From the NCBI RefSeq assembly GCF_003100395.1, contig NZ_CP029210.1:2356001-2420000 (forward strand): a DNA stretch of 64,000 bases, read 5' to 3'. Positions 35,859 through 44,664 of this stretch are shown one piece after another. Made by a program: the position numbers and the translations under genes. The notes beneath the pieces were generated by a model, which was not told the DNA's origin, made no database searches, and saw only the letters and a program-made list of their open reading frames with translations. The stretch comes from Aquabacterium olei. Its GTDB lineage: Bacteria; Pseudomonadota; Gammaproteobacteria; Burkholderiales; Burkholderiaceae_C. Each line of letters begins with the position of its first letter. The first letter of the stretch is position 1.

Positions 35859-36662
35859 TCAGGCGGCCATCATGGCGCTGATGCGCTCGGCGGCAGACAG
35901 CAGCCTGGGCAGGTAGTGGCTCAGCATGTGATCCACCGTGGTGTGCTGCGCCTGCCCGCTCACGTTGACGGCCGCCACCACGCGCCCGCCCCGGTCGCGG
36001 ATCGGAGCGGCCAGCGACAGCAGCCCGAGCTCCAGCTCCTGGTCGATCAGGGCCCAGCCCTGTCGGCGCACACGCGCCAGCACATCCAGCAGCTCATCGG
36101 CCTGCGTGACGGTGTGCGGCGTGCGCGCAGTGAGCGTCATGCCGGCCACGCGGCGTGCCCGCTCGTCCTCGGGCAATGCGGCCAGCAACACCCGCCCCAT
36201 GGAGGTGCAGTACGCCGGCAGCCGGGTGCCCACGCCCAGGTTGATCGACATGATGCGATGGGCCGGCACACGCACCACATAGACGATGTCGCTGCCGTCC
36301 AGCACCGCAGCCGAAGACGACTCGCGCAACTCGCGAGTGAGCTCTTCCATCACCGGCTGGGCCAGGTGCCACCAGGGCTGTGCGCTCAGGTAGGCAAAGC
36401 CCAGCTCCAACACCCGAGGCGTGAGGCGGAACAGCCGCCCGTCCTGCTCGACATAGCCCAGCGTCTGCAAGGTCAGCAAGATGCGGCGCGCACCGGCACG
36501 GGTCAGCCCCACCCGCTCGGCGCACTCTGAAAGCGTCTGCGCTGGCGCATCGACCCCGAAGCTGCGCAGCACCTCCAGCCCGCGTGCGAACGACTGGACG
36601 TAGCTGTCGCTGGGGCGCGGCGGCTCAGTGGTGACCTGCGTGGGCTCTTCGTGCAATGGCAT
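35859..36662 (-). CDS. IclR-family regulator, PcaR/PcaU-like
   Basis: A 267-residue IclR-type regulator. An N-terminal winged helix (YVQSFARGLEVLRSFG, TLSECAERVGLTRAGARRILLTLQTLGYVEQDG) is followed by the ligand-binding domain ending in AAVNVSGQAQHTTVDHML. This matches the PcaR/PcaU/PobR group that senses beta-ketoadipate, protocatechuate or 4-hydroxybenzoate. It diverges from pcaIJF, with a 36-bp dyad in between that is its probable operator. A TTG one codon upstream of the ATG is possible. Confidence 0.88.
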   Translation of the reverse strand: MPLHEEPTQVTTEPPRPSDSYVQSFARGLEVLRSFGVDAPAQTLSECAERVGLTRAGARRILLTLQTLGYVEQDGRLFRLTPRVLELGFAYLSAQPWWHLAQPVMEELTRELRESSSAAVLDGSDIVYVVRVPAHRIMSINLGVGTRLPAYCTSMGRVLLAALPEDERARRVAGMTLTARTPHTVTQADELLDVLARVRRQGWALIDQELELGLLSLAAPIRDRGGRVVAAVNVSGQAQHTTVDHMLSHYLPRLLSAAERISAMMAA

Positions 36663-36742
36663 CAACGGGACTCCGAGGAGGGGTCGTCACGGGCAAAACC
36701 GTGCGGCAAGCGAACAGACGGCGTTTTGGCGAGCGTAGCCGA

Positions 36743-36812
36743 TTGACAGCGCCATGCGGCCCGCGTAAGCTCAAACTGTTCTACCAACGAATTCTTGTTC
36801 GTTATTAGAACA
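36743..36812 (+). promoter_or_regulatory. pcaIJF promoter and 36-bp IclR operator dyad
   Basis: -35 TTGACA (36743-36748), 17-bp spacer, -10 TAAGCT (36766-36771). Downstream is a concentric dyad centred at 36794.5: outer arms TGTTCTA (36777-36783) and TAGAACA (36806-36812), inner arms AACGAA (36786-36791) and TTCGTT (36798-36803), 13 of 18 base pairs symmetrical. The inner arms also resemble the ACGAAC/GTTCGT arms of the TetR sites at 24788 and 25780. It lies between iclR and pcaI, as expected for PcaR-type control. Confidence 0.72.
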
Positions 36813-36889
36813 CACCAAGAGGCCGGGCACAAGACCCGGGGCCCCTGACCGGCGTGCGCCCCGGCCGCGCCCTCACCGAGAGACACGAG

Positions 36890-37588
36890 ATGATCGACAA
36901 GATTGTGGCCACGCCCGCCGAGGCACTGGCCGACATCCGCGACGGCGCCACCGTCATGATTGGCGGCTTCGGCACGGCTGGCCAGCCCAATGAACTGATC
37001 GACGCCCTGATCGAGACGGGTGCCAAGGATCTGGTCATCGTCAACAACAACGCCGGCAACGGCGACACCGGCCTGGCCGCACTGCTCGCCAAGAAGCGCG
37101 TGCGCAAGATCATCTGCTCCTTCCCCCGCCAGGCCGACAGCCACCACTTCGACGCGCTGTACCGCGCCGGCGAGATCGAGCTGGAACTCGTGCCTCAGGG
37201 CAACCTGGCCGAGCGCATCCGCGCCGCGGGCGCCGGCATCGGCGGGTTCTTCACGCCCACGGGCTACGGCACCGAGCTGGCCAAGGGCAAGGAAACGCGC
37301 GAGATCAACGGAAAAATGTATGTGCTCGAGTCGCCCATCCACGCCGACTTCGCCCTGATCAAGGCCGAAAAGGGCGACCGCTGGGGCAACCTCACCTACC
37401 GCATGACGGCCCGCAACTTCGGCCCGATCATGGCCATGGCCGCCAAAACCACCATCGCCACCGTGCACGAGATCGCCGAACTCGGCTCGATCGACCCGGA
37501 AACCGTCGTCACGCCCGGCCTGTTCGTGCAGCGCGTCGTGAAGATCGACCGCGTGGCCACCTCGGCCGGCGGCTTCAAGCGCGCCTGA
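36890..37588 (+). CDS. pcaI: 3-oxoadipate CoA-transferase subunit A (PcaI)
   Basis: A 232-residue subunit of the transferase moving CoA from succinyl-CoA to 3-oxoadipate. The family I signature is present: DGATVMIGGFGTAGQPNELI near residue 20 and GAGIGGFFTPTGYGTELA near 110. ATG 36890 is preferred over a GTG 12 codons upstream. It leads the pcaIJF operon, 24 bases before pcaJ. Paralogous acetoacetate or 3-oxoacid transferases (ScoA) look alike, but adjacency to pcaF and the pca genes supports PcaI. Confidence 0.88.
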   Translation: MIDKIVATPAEALADIRDGATVMIGGFGTAGQPNELIDALIETGAKDLVIVNNNAGNGDTGLAALLAKKRVRKIICSFPRQADSHHFDALYRAGEIELELVPQGNLAERIRAAGAGIGGFFTPTGYGTELAKGKETREINGKMYVLESPIHADFALIKAEKGDRWGNLTYRMTARNFGPIMAMAAKTTIATVHEIAELGSIDPETVVTPGLFVQRVVKIDRVATSAGGFKRA

Positions 37589-37612
37589 ACGCCATCACAC
37601 AAGGATCACCCC

Positions 37613-38272
37613 ATGAGCCAGGAACAAAGCTACACCCGCTGGACCCGTGACCAGATGGCCGCCCGCGTCGCGCAGGACATCCCCGACGGCGCCGTCGTCA
37701 ACCTCGGCATCGGCCTGCCCACCGCCGTGGCCAACCACCTCTCGGCCGACAAGGAGGTCGTGCTGCACTCCGAAAACGGCGTCATCGGCATGGGCCCCGC
37801 GCCGAAGGAAGGCGAAGAAGACTTCGACCTCATCAACGCCGGCAAGCAGCCCGTCACGCTGCTGCCGGGCGGCTGCTTCTTCCACCACGCCGACAGCTTC
37901 GCGATGATGCGCGGCGGCCACCTCGACGTGTGCGTGCTGGGTGCCTTCCAGGTGTCGGCCAGCGGCGACCTCGCCAACTGGCACACCGGCGCACCGGACG
38001 CCATTCCCGCCGTGGGCGGCGCGATGGACCTCGCCATCGGCGCCAAGAAGACCTACGTGATGATGGAGTACCTGACCAAGAAGGGCGAAGCCAAGCTGAC
38101 CCCGACCTGCACCTACCCCATCACCGGCATCGGCTGCGTCAGCCGCCTCTACACCGACCTGGCCGTGATCGACCTGGTGAATGGCGAAGCCCGCGTGCTG
38201 GACCTGGCCCCCGGCCTCACGTTCGAGGCCCTGCAGGCCATGACCCCCGGCGTCACGCTGACGCAAGCCTGA
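37613..38272 (+). CDS. pcaJ: 3-oxoadipate CoA-transferase subunit B (PcaJ)
   Basis: A 219-residue partner of PcaI. The catalytic glutamate that forms the CoA thioester is Glu54 in LHSENGVIGMGP, and LGIGLPTAVANHL precedes it. PcaI/PcaJ act as a heteromer on 3-oxoadipate, the product of the enol-lactonase. It lies 24 bases after pcaI and 32 before pcaF. Confidence 0.9.
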   Translation: MSQEQSYTRWTRDQMAARVAQDIPDGAVVNLGIGLPTAVANHLSADKEVVLHSENGVIGMGPAPKEGEEDFDLINAGKQPVTLLPGGCFFHHADSFAMMRGGHLDVCVLGAFQVSASGDLANWHTGAPDAIPAVGGAMDLAIGAKKTYVMMEYLTKKGEAKLTPTCTYPITGIGCVSRLYTDLAVIDLVNGEARVLDLAPGLTFEALQAMTPGVTLTQA

Positions 38273-38304
38273 CCCACCGGCCAGACCGCCCCCGAGGAGA
38301 CCCC

Positions 38305-39510
38305 ATGACTCAACACGCCTACATCTGCGACGCCCTGCGCACCCCCTTCGGCCGCTACGGCGGAAGCCTCTCCGGCGTTCGCGCCGACGACCTGGGCGCC
38401 GTGCCGCTGAAGGCCCTGGCCGCCCGCCACCCGCAACTCGACTGGGACGCGTTTTCCGACGTCATCTACGGCTGCGCCAACCAGGCCGGTGAAGACAACC
38501 GCAACGTGGCCCGCATGTCGCTGCTGCTGGCCGGCCTGCCGTTGACCCTGCCTGGCTCCACCGTGAACCGCCTGTGCGGTTCGGGCATGGACGCCATCGG
38601 CACCGCCGCCCGCGCCATCAAGTCCGGCGAAGCCGAGCTGATGCTGGCCGGCGGCGTCGAAAGCATGAGCCGCGCGCCCTTCGTGATGCCCAAGGCCACG
38701 TCGGCCTTCGCCCGTGAGAACGCGGTGTACGACACCACCATCGGCTGGCGCTTCGTGAACCCGCTGATGAAGCAGCTCTACGGCGTCGACTCGATGCCCG
38801 AGACGGCCGAAAACGTCGCCACCGACTTCAGGATCAGCCGCGAAGACCAGGACAAGATGGCCCTGGCCTCGCAGATGAAGACAGTGGCCGCACAGAAGGC
38901 CGGCTTCTTCGACAGCGAGATCACGCCGGTCACGATTCCGCAGAAGAAGGGTGACCCGATCGTCGTGAGCAAGGACGAGCACCCGCGCGAGACCACGATG
39001 GAAGCGCTGGCGAAGCTGCGCGGTGTGGTGCGCCCCGATGGCACTGTGACCGCCGGCAACGCCTCGGGCGTGAACGATGGCGCCTGTGCGCTGATTCTCG
39101 CCAGCGAAGGCGCCGCCGCGCGCCAGGGCCTGACCCCGCGTGCCCGCATCGTCGGCATGGCCACGGCCGGTGTCGCCCCGCGCATCATGGGCATCGGCCC
39201 GGCGCCGGCCACCGTGAAGGTGCTGGCCCAGACCGGCCTGAAGCTCGAACAGATGGACGTGATCGAGCTGAACGAAGCCTTTGCCGCACAGGGCCTGGCC
39301 GTGCTGCGCGAACTGGGCCTGCGTGACGACGATCCGCGTGTGAACCCCAACGGTGGCGCCATTGCCCTGGGCCACCCGCTGGGCGCCAGCGGCGCACGCC
39401 TGGTCACCACCGCGGTCAACCAGCTGCACCGCACCGGCGGCCGCTATGCGCTGTGCACCATGTGCATCGGCGTCGGCCAGGGCATCGCCCTCATCGTCGA
39501 GCGCGTGTAA
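38305..39510 (+). CDS. pcaF: 3-oxoadipyl-CoA thiolase PcaF
   Basis: A 401-residue thiolase that cleaves 3-oxoadipyl-CoA to acetyl-CoA and succinyl-CoA, the last step of the pathway. Acyl-accepting Cys91 (NRLCGSGMDA), the NEAFAAQGLAVLRELGL motif, His in GGAIALGHPLGASG and the second Cys in CTMCIGVGQG are all present. The DDPRVNPNGGAIALGHP spacing is typical of PcaF/PaaJ rather than acetoacetyl-CoA thiolases. A GGAG ribosome-binding site precedes ATG 38305. Confidence 0.93.
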   Translation: MTQHAYICDALRTPFGRYGGSLSGVRADDLGAVPLKALAARHPQLDWDAFSDVIYGCANQAGEDNRNVARMSLLLAGLPLTLPGSTVNRLCGSGMDAIGTAARAIKSGEAELMLAGGVESMSRAPFVMPKATSAFARENAVYDTTIGWRFVNPLMKQLYGVDSMPETAENVATDFRISREDQDKMALASQMKTVAAQKAGFFDSEITPVTIPQKKGDPIVVSKDEHPRETTMEALAKLRGVVRPDGTVTAGNASGVNDGACALILASEGAAARQGLTPRARIVGMATAGVAPRIMGIGPAPATVKVLAQTGLKLEQMDVIELNEAFAAQGLAVLRELGLRDDDPRVNPNGGAIALGHPLGASGARLVTTAVNQLHRTGGRYALCTMCIGVGQGIALIVERV

Positions 39511-39548
39511 ACGCACCGACCACAGATACCGTTCGGACGGAACGGCGG

Positions 39549-39617
39549 CCCTGCGCGGACCGCCCTCACAGGCGGGGCGCGCAGGGTCTTTACGGGGCTG
39601 AATGGGGCCCCTTTTTT
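39549..39617 (+). terminator. Tandem hairpins terminating pcaIJF
   Basis: First stem CCCTGCGCG (39549-39557) and CGCGCAGGG (39578-39586) encloses CCGCC/GGCGG. A second stem GGGGC (39594-39598) and GCCCC (39607-39611) is followed by TTTTTT (39612-39617). The second is a standard intrinsic terminator. The rest of the 228-base gap before xthA shows only a possible -10 (TACAGT near 39687). Confidence 0.78.
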
Positions 39618-39738
39618 GCGTCTGTGGCATCCGCATCGCGGAATGAGGTCACGGCCGCCGCGTTCACCGCCAGCGGACATTCCCGCTACAGTGGCGGGCT
39701 GTGCCACCGGCACGCACCGACCGCTCCCCGCTCACACC

Positions 39739-40521
39739 ATGCTCAAGCTCGCCACCTGGAACGTCAACTCGCTCGCCGTCCGCCTGCCCCAGCTCCTCGA
39801 CTGGCTGGCCGCCAACCCGGTCGACGCCCTCGTGCTCCAGGAAACCAAGCTCACCGACGATAAATTCCCGCATGCCGAACTGGCCGCCGCCGGCTACCAG
39901 GCCCAGTGGTTCGGTCAGAAAACCTACAACGGCGTGGCCCTGCTCACGCGCACCGAATCCACCGACATCGTGCGCAACATCCCCGGCTTCGCCGACGAGC
40001 AGGCCCGCGTGATCGCCGGCACGCTGGGCCAGACCGAGCTCGGCCCCGTGCGGGTCATCGGCTGCTACTTCCCCAATGGCCAGGCACCCGGCAGCGACAA
40101 GTTCGCCTACAAGATGGGCTGGCTCAACGCCCTCGAAGCCTGGCTGCGCGATGAGCTCGCACAGCATCCGCAGCTCGTGCTCATGGGCGACTTCAACATC
40201 GCCCCCACCGACGCCGACGTCTACGACCCGGTCGGCTGGAAGGACCAGATTCACTGCACGGTCGAAGAGCGCGCCCACTTCCAGCAACTGCTCGATCTGG
40301 GCTTCGTCGACGCCTTCCGCCAGTTCGAGCAGCCACCCAAGCCCTGGAGCTGGTGGGACTACCGCAACCTGGCCTTCCGCAAGAACCAGGGCCTGCGCAT
40401 CGACCACATCCTCACCAGCACGGTGCTCACCCCGCGCCTGCAGGCCTGCACGATCGACAAGGCGCCGCGCAAGAACGAACGCCCGAGCGACCACGCCCCG
40501 GTCATCGTCACGCTCGCCTGA
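39739..40521 (+). CDS. xthA: Exodeoxyribonuclease III
   Basis: A 260-residue EEP-superfamily AP endonuclease and 3'-5' exonuclease in base excision repair. Motifs: TWNVNSLAVRLPQLLDWL at 6-23, LQETKLTDDKFP with the metal-binding Glu, GCYFPNGQ, LMGDFNIAPTDADVYDP, and the C-terminal RIDHILTS and NERPSDHAPVI with catalytic His. It converges on mutY with 24 bases between, so three base-excision enzymes (XthA, MutY, MutM) cluster within 5 kb. Confidence 0.94.
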   Translation: MLKLATWNVNSLAVRLPQLLDWLAANPVDALVLQETKLTDDKFPHAELAAAGYQAQWFGQKTYNGVALLTRTESTDIVRNIPGFADEQARVIAGTLGQTELGPVRVIGCYFPNGQAPGSDKFAYKMGWLNALEAWLRDELAQHPQLVLMGDFNIAPTDADVYDPVGWKDQIHCTVEERAHFQQLLDLGFVDAFRQFEQPPKPWSWWDYRNLAFRKNQGLRIDHILTSTVLTPRLQACTIDKAPRKNERPSDHAPVIVTLA

Positions 40522-40545
40522 GCGCTTCCGCGGCCGAGCAGAAGC

Positions 40546-41640
40546 TCAACCCACGAGCCAGCGCTTCACCGGCGCAGGCAGGCCCCAGTTCGCCAGCTCG
40601 TTGAGGGGCACCCACCGCCCCGACGGAACCCGGGCCTTGAGCGCTTCGGCCAACACACTCGCCTCCAGCGCATCGTTCAGCACCAGCCGCCGCGGGTTGA
40701 GCCACCAGTCCAGGTGCGTGAGCACGTGCTTGCTGCGCGGCTGGGCTTCGGCCCGTCCAGCCAGCGCCCCCAGCAGCGACTGCAGATCCGCTTCGCTTTC
40801 CAGCAGGGGCAAGGTCCACAAACCGCCCCACACGCCGGTTTCCGGCATCTGCTGCAGCCACACCTGTGCCTGCCACTCCAGCCACGGCAGCCAGCTTTCG
40901 CGCTCGCCCCGCACCAGCTTGCGGCCCTTCACCGGAAACCGCTCGGGGTCACCGTCCCTGCGGCCCAGGCACAAGTCAGACCACGGGCAGGTCAGGCAGG
41001 CCGGCTTGCGCGGCGTGCACAGCGTCGCCCCCAGGTCCATCAGGCCCTGCGTGTAGGCCGGCATGTCCTCGGCGCGCTCTGGCAGCACCTGCTGCGCCGC
41101 CGCCCAAAGCGCCCGCTCGTGGCCCTTCACAGAGAGGTCTTCCCCCCAAGCCAGCACCCGCCCCAGCACACGCTTGACGTTGCCATCCATGATCGAGATG
41201 CGCTCGTTGAAGCAGAACGATGCAATGGCCGACGCAGTCGAAGGCCCGATTCCGGGCAAGGTCTGCAACACGGCCGCGGTGTTCGGAAAGACCCCGCCAT
41301 GCTCCGCCACCACAGCCTGCGCACAGCGATGCAAGTTGCGCGCGCGGCTGTAATAGCCCAGCCCGGCCCACAGGGCCATCACTTCATCCTGCGGCGCAGC
41401 AGCCAGCGCCGCCACATCCGGGAAGCGCGTCAGGAAACGGTCGAAATAGCCGAGCACCGTGCTCACCTGCGTCTGCTGCAGCATGATCTCCGACAGCCAC
41501 ACGCGGTACGGGTCCTGCACTTTCTGCCAGGGCAGATGATGCCGCCCCTCCAGTCGTTGCCAGGCCACCAGTCGCTCGGCCAGCACCGGGCTCACCTGCT
41601 GCGCGTCCCGCAGCAGGTCGTCTGCAGTGCGAACACTCAT
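40546..41640 (-). CDS. mutY: Adenine DNA glycosylase MutY
   Basis: A 364-residue glycosylase that removes adenine mispaired with 8-oxoguanine. Glu51 in SEIMLQQTQV is catalytic, the helix-hairpin-helix reads LPGIGPSTASAIASF, and the Asp follows in IMDGNVKRVLGR. The iron-sulfur cluster ligands form C-x6-C-x2-C-x5-C (CTPRKPACLTCPWSDLC). The C-terminal NUDIX-like domain recognises 8-oxoG. Its ATG overlaps the stop of the dynamin-like gene (ATGA), so both are translated together, downstream of mutM. Confidence 0.95.
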   Translation of the reverse strand: MSVRTADDLLRDAQQVSPVLAERLVAWQRLEGRHHLPWQKVQDPYRVWLSEIMLQQTQVSTVLGYFDRFLTRFPDVAALAAAPQDEVMALWAGLGYYSRARNLHRCAQAVVAEHGGVFPNTAAVLQTLPGIGPSTASAIASFCFNERISIMDGNVKRVLGRVLAWGEDLSVKGHERALWAAAQQVLPERAEDMPAYTQGLMDLGATLCTPRKPACLTCPWSDLCLGRRDGDPERFPVKGRKLVRGERESWLPWLEWQAQVWLQQMPETGVWGGLWTLPLLESEADLQSLLGALAGRAEAQPRSKHVLTHLDWWLNPRRLVLNDALEASVLAEALKARVPSGRWVPLNELANWGLPAPVKRWLVG

Positions 41641-43658
41641 GCGCTGGTCGACGGGGCCGAATCTGCCAGCAAGGCCGGCTCGGTGCTGAGGTTGAGATCC
41701 AGATTCAGCCCAGGCAACCCGGCCGCGGCCGACAGCCCGCCTGCGCTCTGCGCCTGCTGCACCAGTTCGTCCACCAGCACGCCAAGACGGGTCTGCAACT
41801 GCAGCACGCGCTCGTCCTGGGCCTGCACTTCCTGCAGCCGGTTATCCAGCTCGGTCGAGGCGGTCTGGATGCGATCCAGCGACTCGTAGCGCCGCTTGAA
41901 ATTGCGCCGCCGCTCGCGCAGCTGGCTGTCCACCTGTGCCGAGGCGGTCTTGTTCCACAGCTCGATGTCGTTGCTCACCGTCTCGAAGACCACGCGCAAA
42001 CGCGAGATCAGCATGCGGCGGAACTGCTCCTGGAAACCGGGTTGCGCCAGCCGGAAGGCCTGGCTCAGGCCGAGATACTGAACGTAGTTGCGCTCGATGA
42101 GGTTCAGGTCGTCGGTGTACTTGCGCACATCGACCGGCTTGTCGGCCACGAGGCTGAAGCCGAATTCGGCATTGAGCTTGGCAAACGAGGCCACCAGCAT
42201 CGCGTGCACCTCGTCGTTGCGCTGCTGGGCCTGTTCGATCAGGCCGCGCAGCCGCGCGCACAATTCGATGAAAGCCTTGCGCGCGCCCAATGGCAGCCAC
42301 GAGCCGCCCAGCACCTGCTGCAGCACTTCCACCTCGGCACGCAGCCGGTCGGACGAGAGCTCGCGCAACACGTCCTTCATCATGCGGGCGTGCACGCTGC
42401 GCATGGCTTGCAGGCGGGCCGTGCATTGTTCGAACTCGGTCGCCTCGGCCTGAACCCGCTGCAGCATCAGCTGCACCTTGCCGGAGCTCTTGCCGCGCAG
42501 GCCGCGCAGTTCGAGCAGCTGGTCGGCGTACAGACGGCGCATCTCGCCGAAGCGGCGCTGCAGCTGCTGCTGGAACCGCAGCGCGCCGGCCACCGAGGCC
42601 TCGGCCAAGTTGTCACGCCGGCGCGGCAACAGGCCGTCCGACAGCGCATGCTCGAACGCTTCGAGCCGGCTGGCCGCCATGCCCGACGCATCACCCGACA
42701 GGCGCGAAGTCAGCGCCAGGCGTGCCGAAATGGGAAACACATGGTCAGCCGGGATCTCGAGCGTCTGGGCCACGCTCTCGCGCTGCCGGGCGATGACGGC
42801 CTCGACTTCGGCCGGCGTGCTCAACGGGTCGACCAGCGTGTCGATCTTGTTCAGCGCCACGTAGCGGGCCAGCGCCGGGCCGGAAAGGTGGTCACGCCAG
42901 ATGCTGAGATCCGAGCGTGTCACGCCCGTGTCCGCGCCCAGGATGAACACCGTGGCATGCGCCTGTGGCAGCAACCCCAGCGTCAGTTCCGGCTCCGTAC
43001 CGATGGCATTCAGGCCCGGCGTATCGAGCACCACCAGGCCCCGTTTGAGCAGCGGATGCGGCAGGTTGATCCGCGCATGACGCCAGACGGGCACCTCGAC
43101 CAGATCTTCTGCCTGCAGCGGCGGGTTGTCGTCAGGCCGCTCGTCGTCCCAGAAACCGAGCCGTGCAGCCTCATCCTTCGACACCAACCGCGTCCGCACC
43201 ACCTGGGCCAGCGCCTGCGCCATGCCGTCGGGGTTCTGCAGATCCAGCTCAATCCAGGTCCAGGCCGCGCGGCGGGTGCGGTACTCGGTCAGCGAAGTCG
43301 GCTCCAGACGCGTCTCGATCGGAAGCAGCGACAGCCCCACCGGGTCTTCCGCGTCGTAGCCCAGCTCGACCGGGCACATCGTGGTGCGCCCAGCCGATGC
43401 CGGCATCATCCGCCGCCCCTTGTCCGAAAAGAAGATGGCGTTGATGAGTTCCGACTTCCCGCGCGAGAACTCGGCCACAAACGCCACCATGAGCTTTTCG
43501 CCCGACAGGCGATGCCGCATGGCCTCGAACCACTCGGCCGAGGCGTCGTCGAGCAGATCGTGCTCGCGAGCAAAACGCGCGAGCGAGGCCAGACGGGCGT
43601 CGGTGTCGGCGCGCCACTGGCCCAGGGCGTCAAGGTGGCTGGCAAAAGTCGGCATCAT
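41637..43658 (-). CDS. Dynamin-like large GTPase
   Basis: A 673-residue bacterial dynamin-family protein. G1 motif AEFSRGKSE lies at residues 62-70, a G2-like Thr follows in SAGRTTMCPVEL, G3 is DTPGLNA (212-218) and G4 NKID (270-273). The rest is predicted largely helical, with coiled-coil segments around 360-430 and 570-645, and a low-complexity C-terminus. Such proteins remodel or protect membranes, but this one has no obvious membrane segment. It lies between mutM and mutY on the same strand and overlaps mutY by 4 bases. A role in DNA repair is not implied by its family. Confidence 0.82.
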   Translation of the reverse strand: MMPTFASHLDALGQWRADTDARLASLARFAREHDLLDDASAEWFEAMRHRLSGEKLMVAFVAEFSRGKSELINAIFFSDKGRRMMPASAGRTTMCPVELGYDAEDPVGLSLLPIETRLEPTSLTEYRTRRAAWTWIELDLQNPDGMAQALAQVVRTRLVSKDEAARLGFWDDERPDDNPPLQAEDLVEVPVWRHARINLPHPLLKRGLVVLDTPGLNAIGTEPELTLGLLPQAHATVFILGADTGVTRSDLSIWRDHLSGPALARYVALNKIDTLVDPLSTPAEVEAVIARQRESVAQTLEIPADHVFPISARLALTSRLSGDASGMAASRLEAFEHALSDGLLPRRRDNLAEASVAGALRFQQQLQRRFGEMRRLYADQLLELRGLRGKSSGKVQLMLQRVQAEATEFEQCTARLQAMRSVHARMMKDVLRELSSDRLRAEVEVLQQVLGGSWLPLGARKAFIELCARLRGLIEQAQQRNDEVHAMLVASFAKLNAEFGFSLVADKPVDVRKYTDDLNLIERNYVQYLGLSQAFRLAQPGFQEQFRRMLISRLRVVFETVSNDIELWNKTASAQVDSQLRERRRNFKRRYESLDRIQTASTELDNRLQEVQAQDERVLQLQTRLGVLVDELVQQAQSAGGLSAAAGLPGLNLDLNLSTEPALLADSAPSTSA

Positions 43659-43764
43659 GCGGTCATCCTAGCGCAAGCGCCCCTCCCGCGGGCAAACCAA
43701 AAGGCTGCAAAACGTGCGCGGCCCCTGCCCACCGCCGGGGGTTTCGCAACAGACCGCACGACTG

Positions 43765-44607
43765 TCACTTCTTCTGACAATTGGCGCAGTAGAACGTGGA
43801 ACGCTGCCCGAGCACCACGCGACGCACCGGTCGCTCGCAGCGCCGGCACGGCGCGCCCTCGCGGCCATATACCAGCGTACTCAGCTGGAAATGCCCCTGG
43901 GCACCATGTGCATCCCGGAAGTCCTTCAGGCTTGACCCGCCCTGCGCCACCGCCTCCTGCAGGACCGCCTTCACCTCGTCCACCAACCGCTGGCACCGCG
44001 GCCGGCTGAGGTGGCCTGCCGGAGTCCGCGGATCGATGCCCGCCCGGAACAGCGCCTCGCACGCATAGATGTTGCCCGCCCCGACCACGATGGCGCCCGC
44101 CATCAAGGCCTGCTTGATCGGCACTCGGCGGCCCTTGAGCCGCGCATGAACGTACGCGCCGTCCAGCACGGGATCGGACGGCTCGAGCCCCAGCCCTGTC
44201 AACAGCTTGCCCGGCCACCCGAGCGTCATCGAGGGGCCCCACAACACGGCGCCGAAGCGGCGGGGATCAGTCAGACGCAGACACCCGTGCGTCGTGTGCA
44301 GCTCCATGTGGTCATGCGGACCCGGTGGCGTCAAGCCGATGCCGAATCCCAGCGAACCGGACATGCCCAGGTGAATCAGCAGCCCACCTTCGTCGACCTC
44401 GCCAGGCGCGCTCGGCCGGGTCAGTGGCAGCCACAGGTACTTGCCTCGCCGCTGCACCGCCCCCACCCGGCATCCCACCAGTTCGTCAGGATGGCGCCCC
44501 ATGGGCCAGCGCAAGGGCTTGCCAAGGCGTACGGCCTCCACCGTGGCACCCAGGATGCGGTCTGCAAAGCTGCGCCGCGTAACTTCGACTTCCGGCAATT
44601 CAGGCAT
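43765..44607 (-). CDS. mutM: Formamidopyrimidine-DNA glycosylase MutM (Fpg)
   Basis: A 280-residue bifunctional glycosylase/AP lyase acting on 8-oxoguanine and ring-opened purines. The N-terminus MPELPEVEV gives catalytic Pro1 and Glu2 after Met removal, RRGKYLWL holds the conserved Lys, [17 protein letters not shown] is the H2TH motif, and the C-terminal zinc finger is C-x2-C-x16-C-x2-C. It heads the mutM - dynamin - mutY run and diverges from the TPR gene with 57 bases between starts. Confidence 0.95.
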   Translation of the reverse strand: MPELPEVEVTRRSFADRILGATVEAVRLGKPLRWPMGRHPDELVGCRVGAVQRRGKYLWLPLTRPSAPGEVDEGGLLIHLGMSGSLGFGIGLTPPGPHDHMELHTTHGCLRLTDPRRFGAVLWGPSMTLGWPGKLLTGLGLEPSDPVLDGAYVHARLKGRRVPIKQALMAGAIVVGAGNIYACEALFRAGIDPRTPAGHLSRPRCQRLVDEVKAVLQEAVAQGGSSLKDFRDAHGAQGHFQLSTLVYGREGAPCRRCERPVRRVVLGQRSTFYCANCQKK

Positions 44608-44664
44608 GGCGGAATTATCCCGGGCCAGCTCACTCAATAGAATGGCTGCACCATTGGAGAGCTC

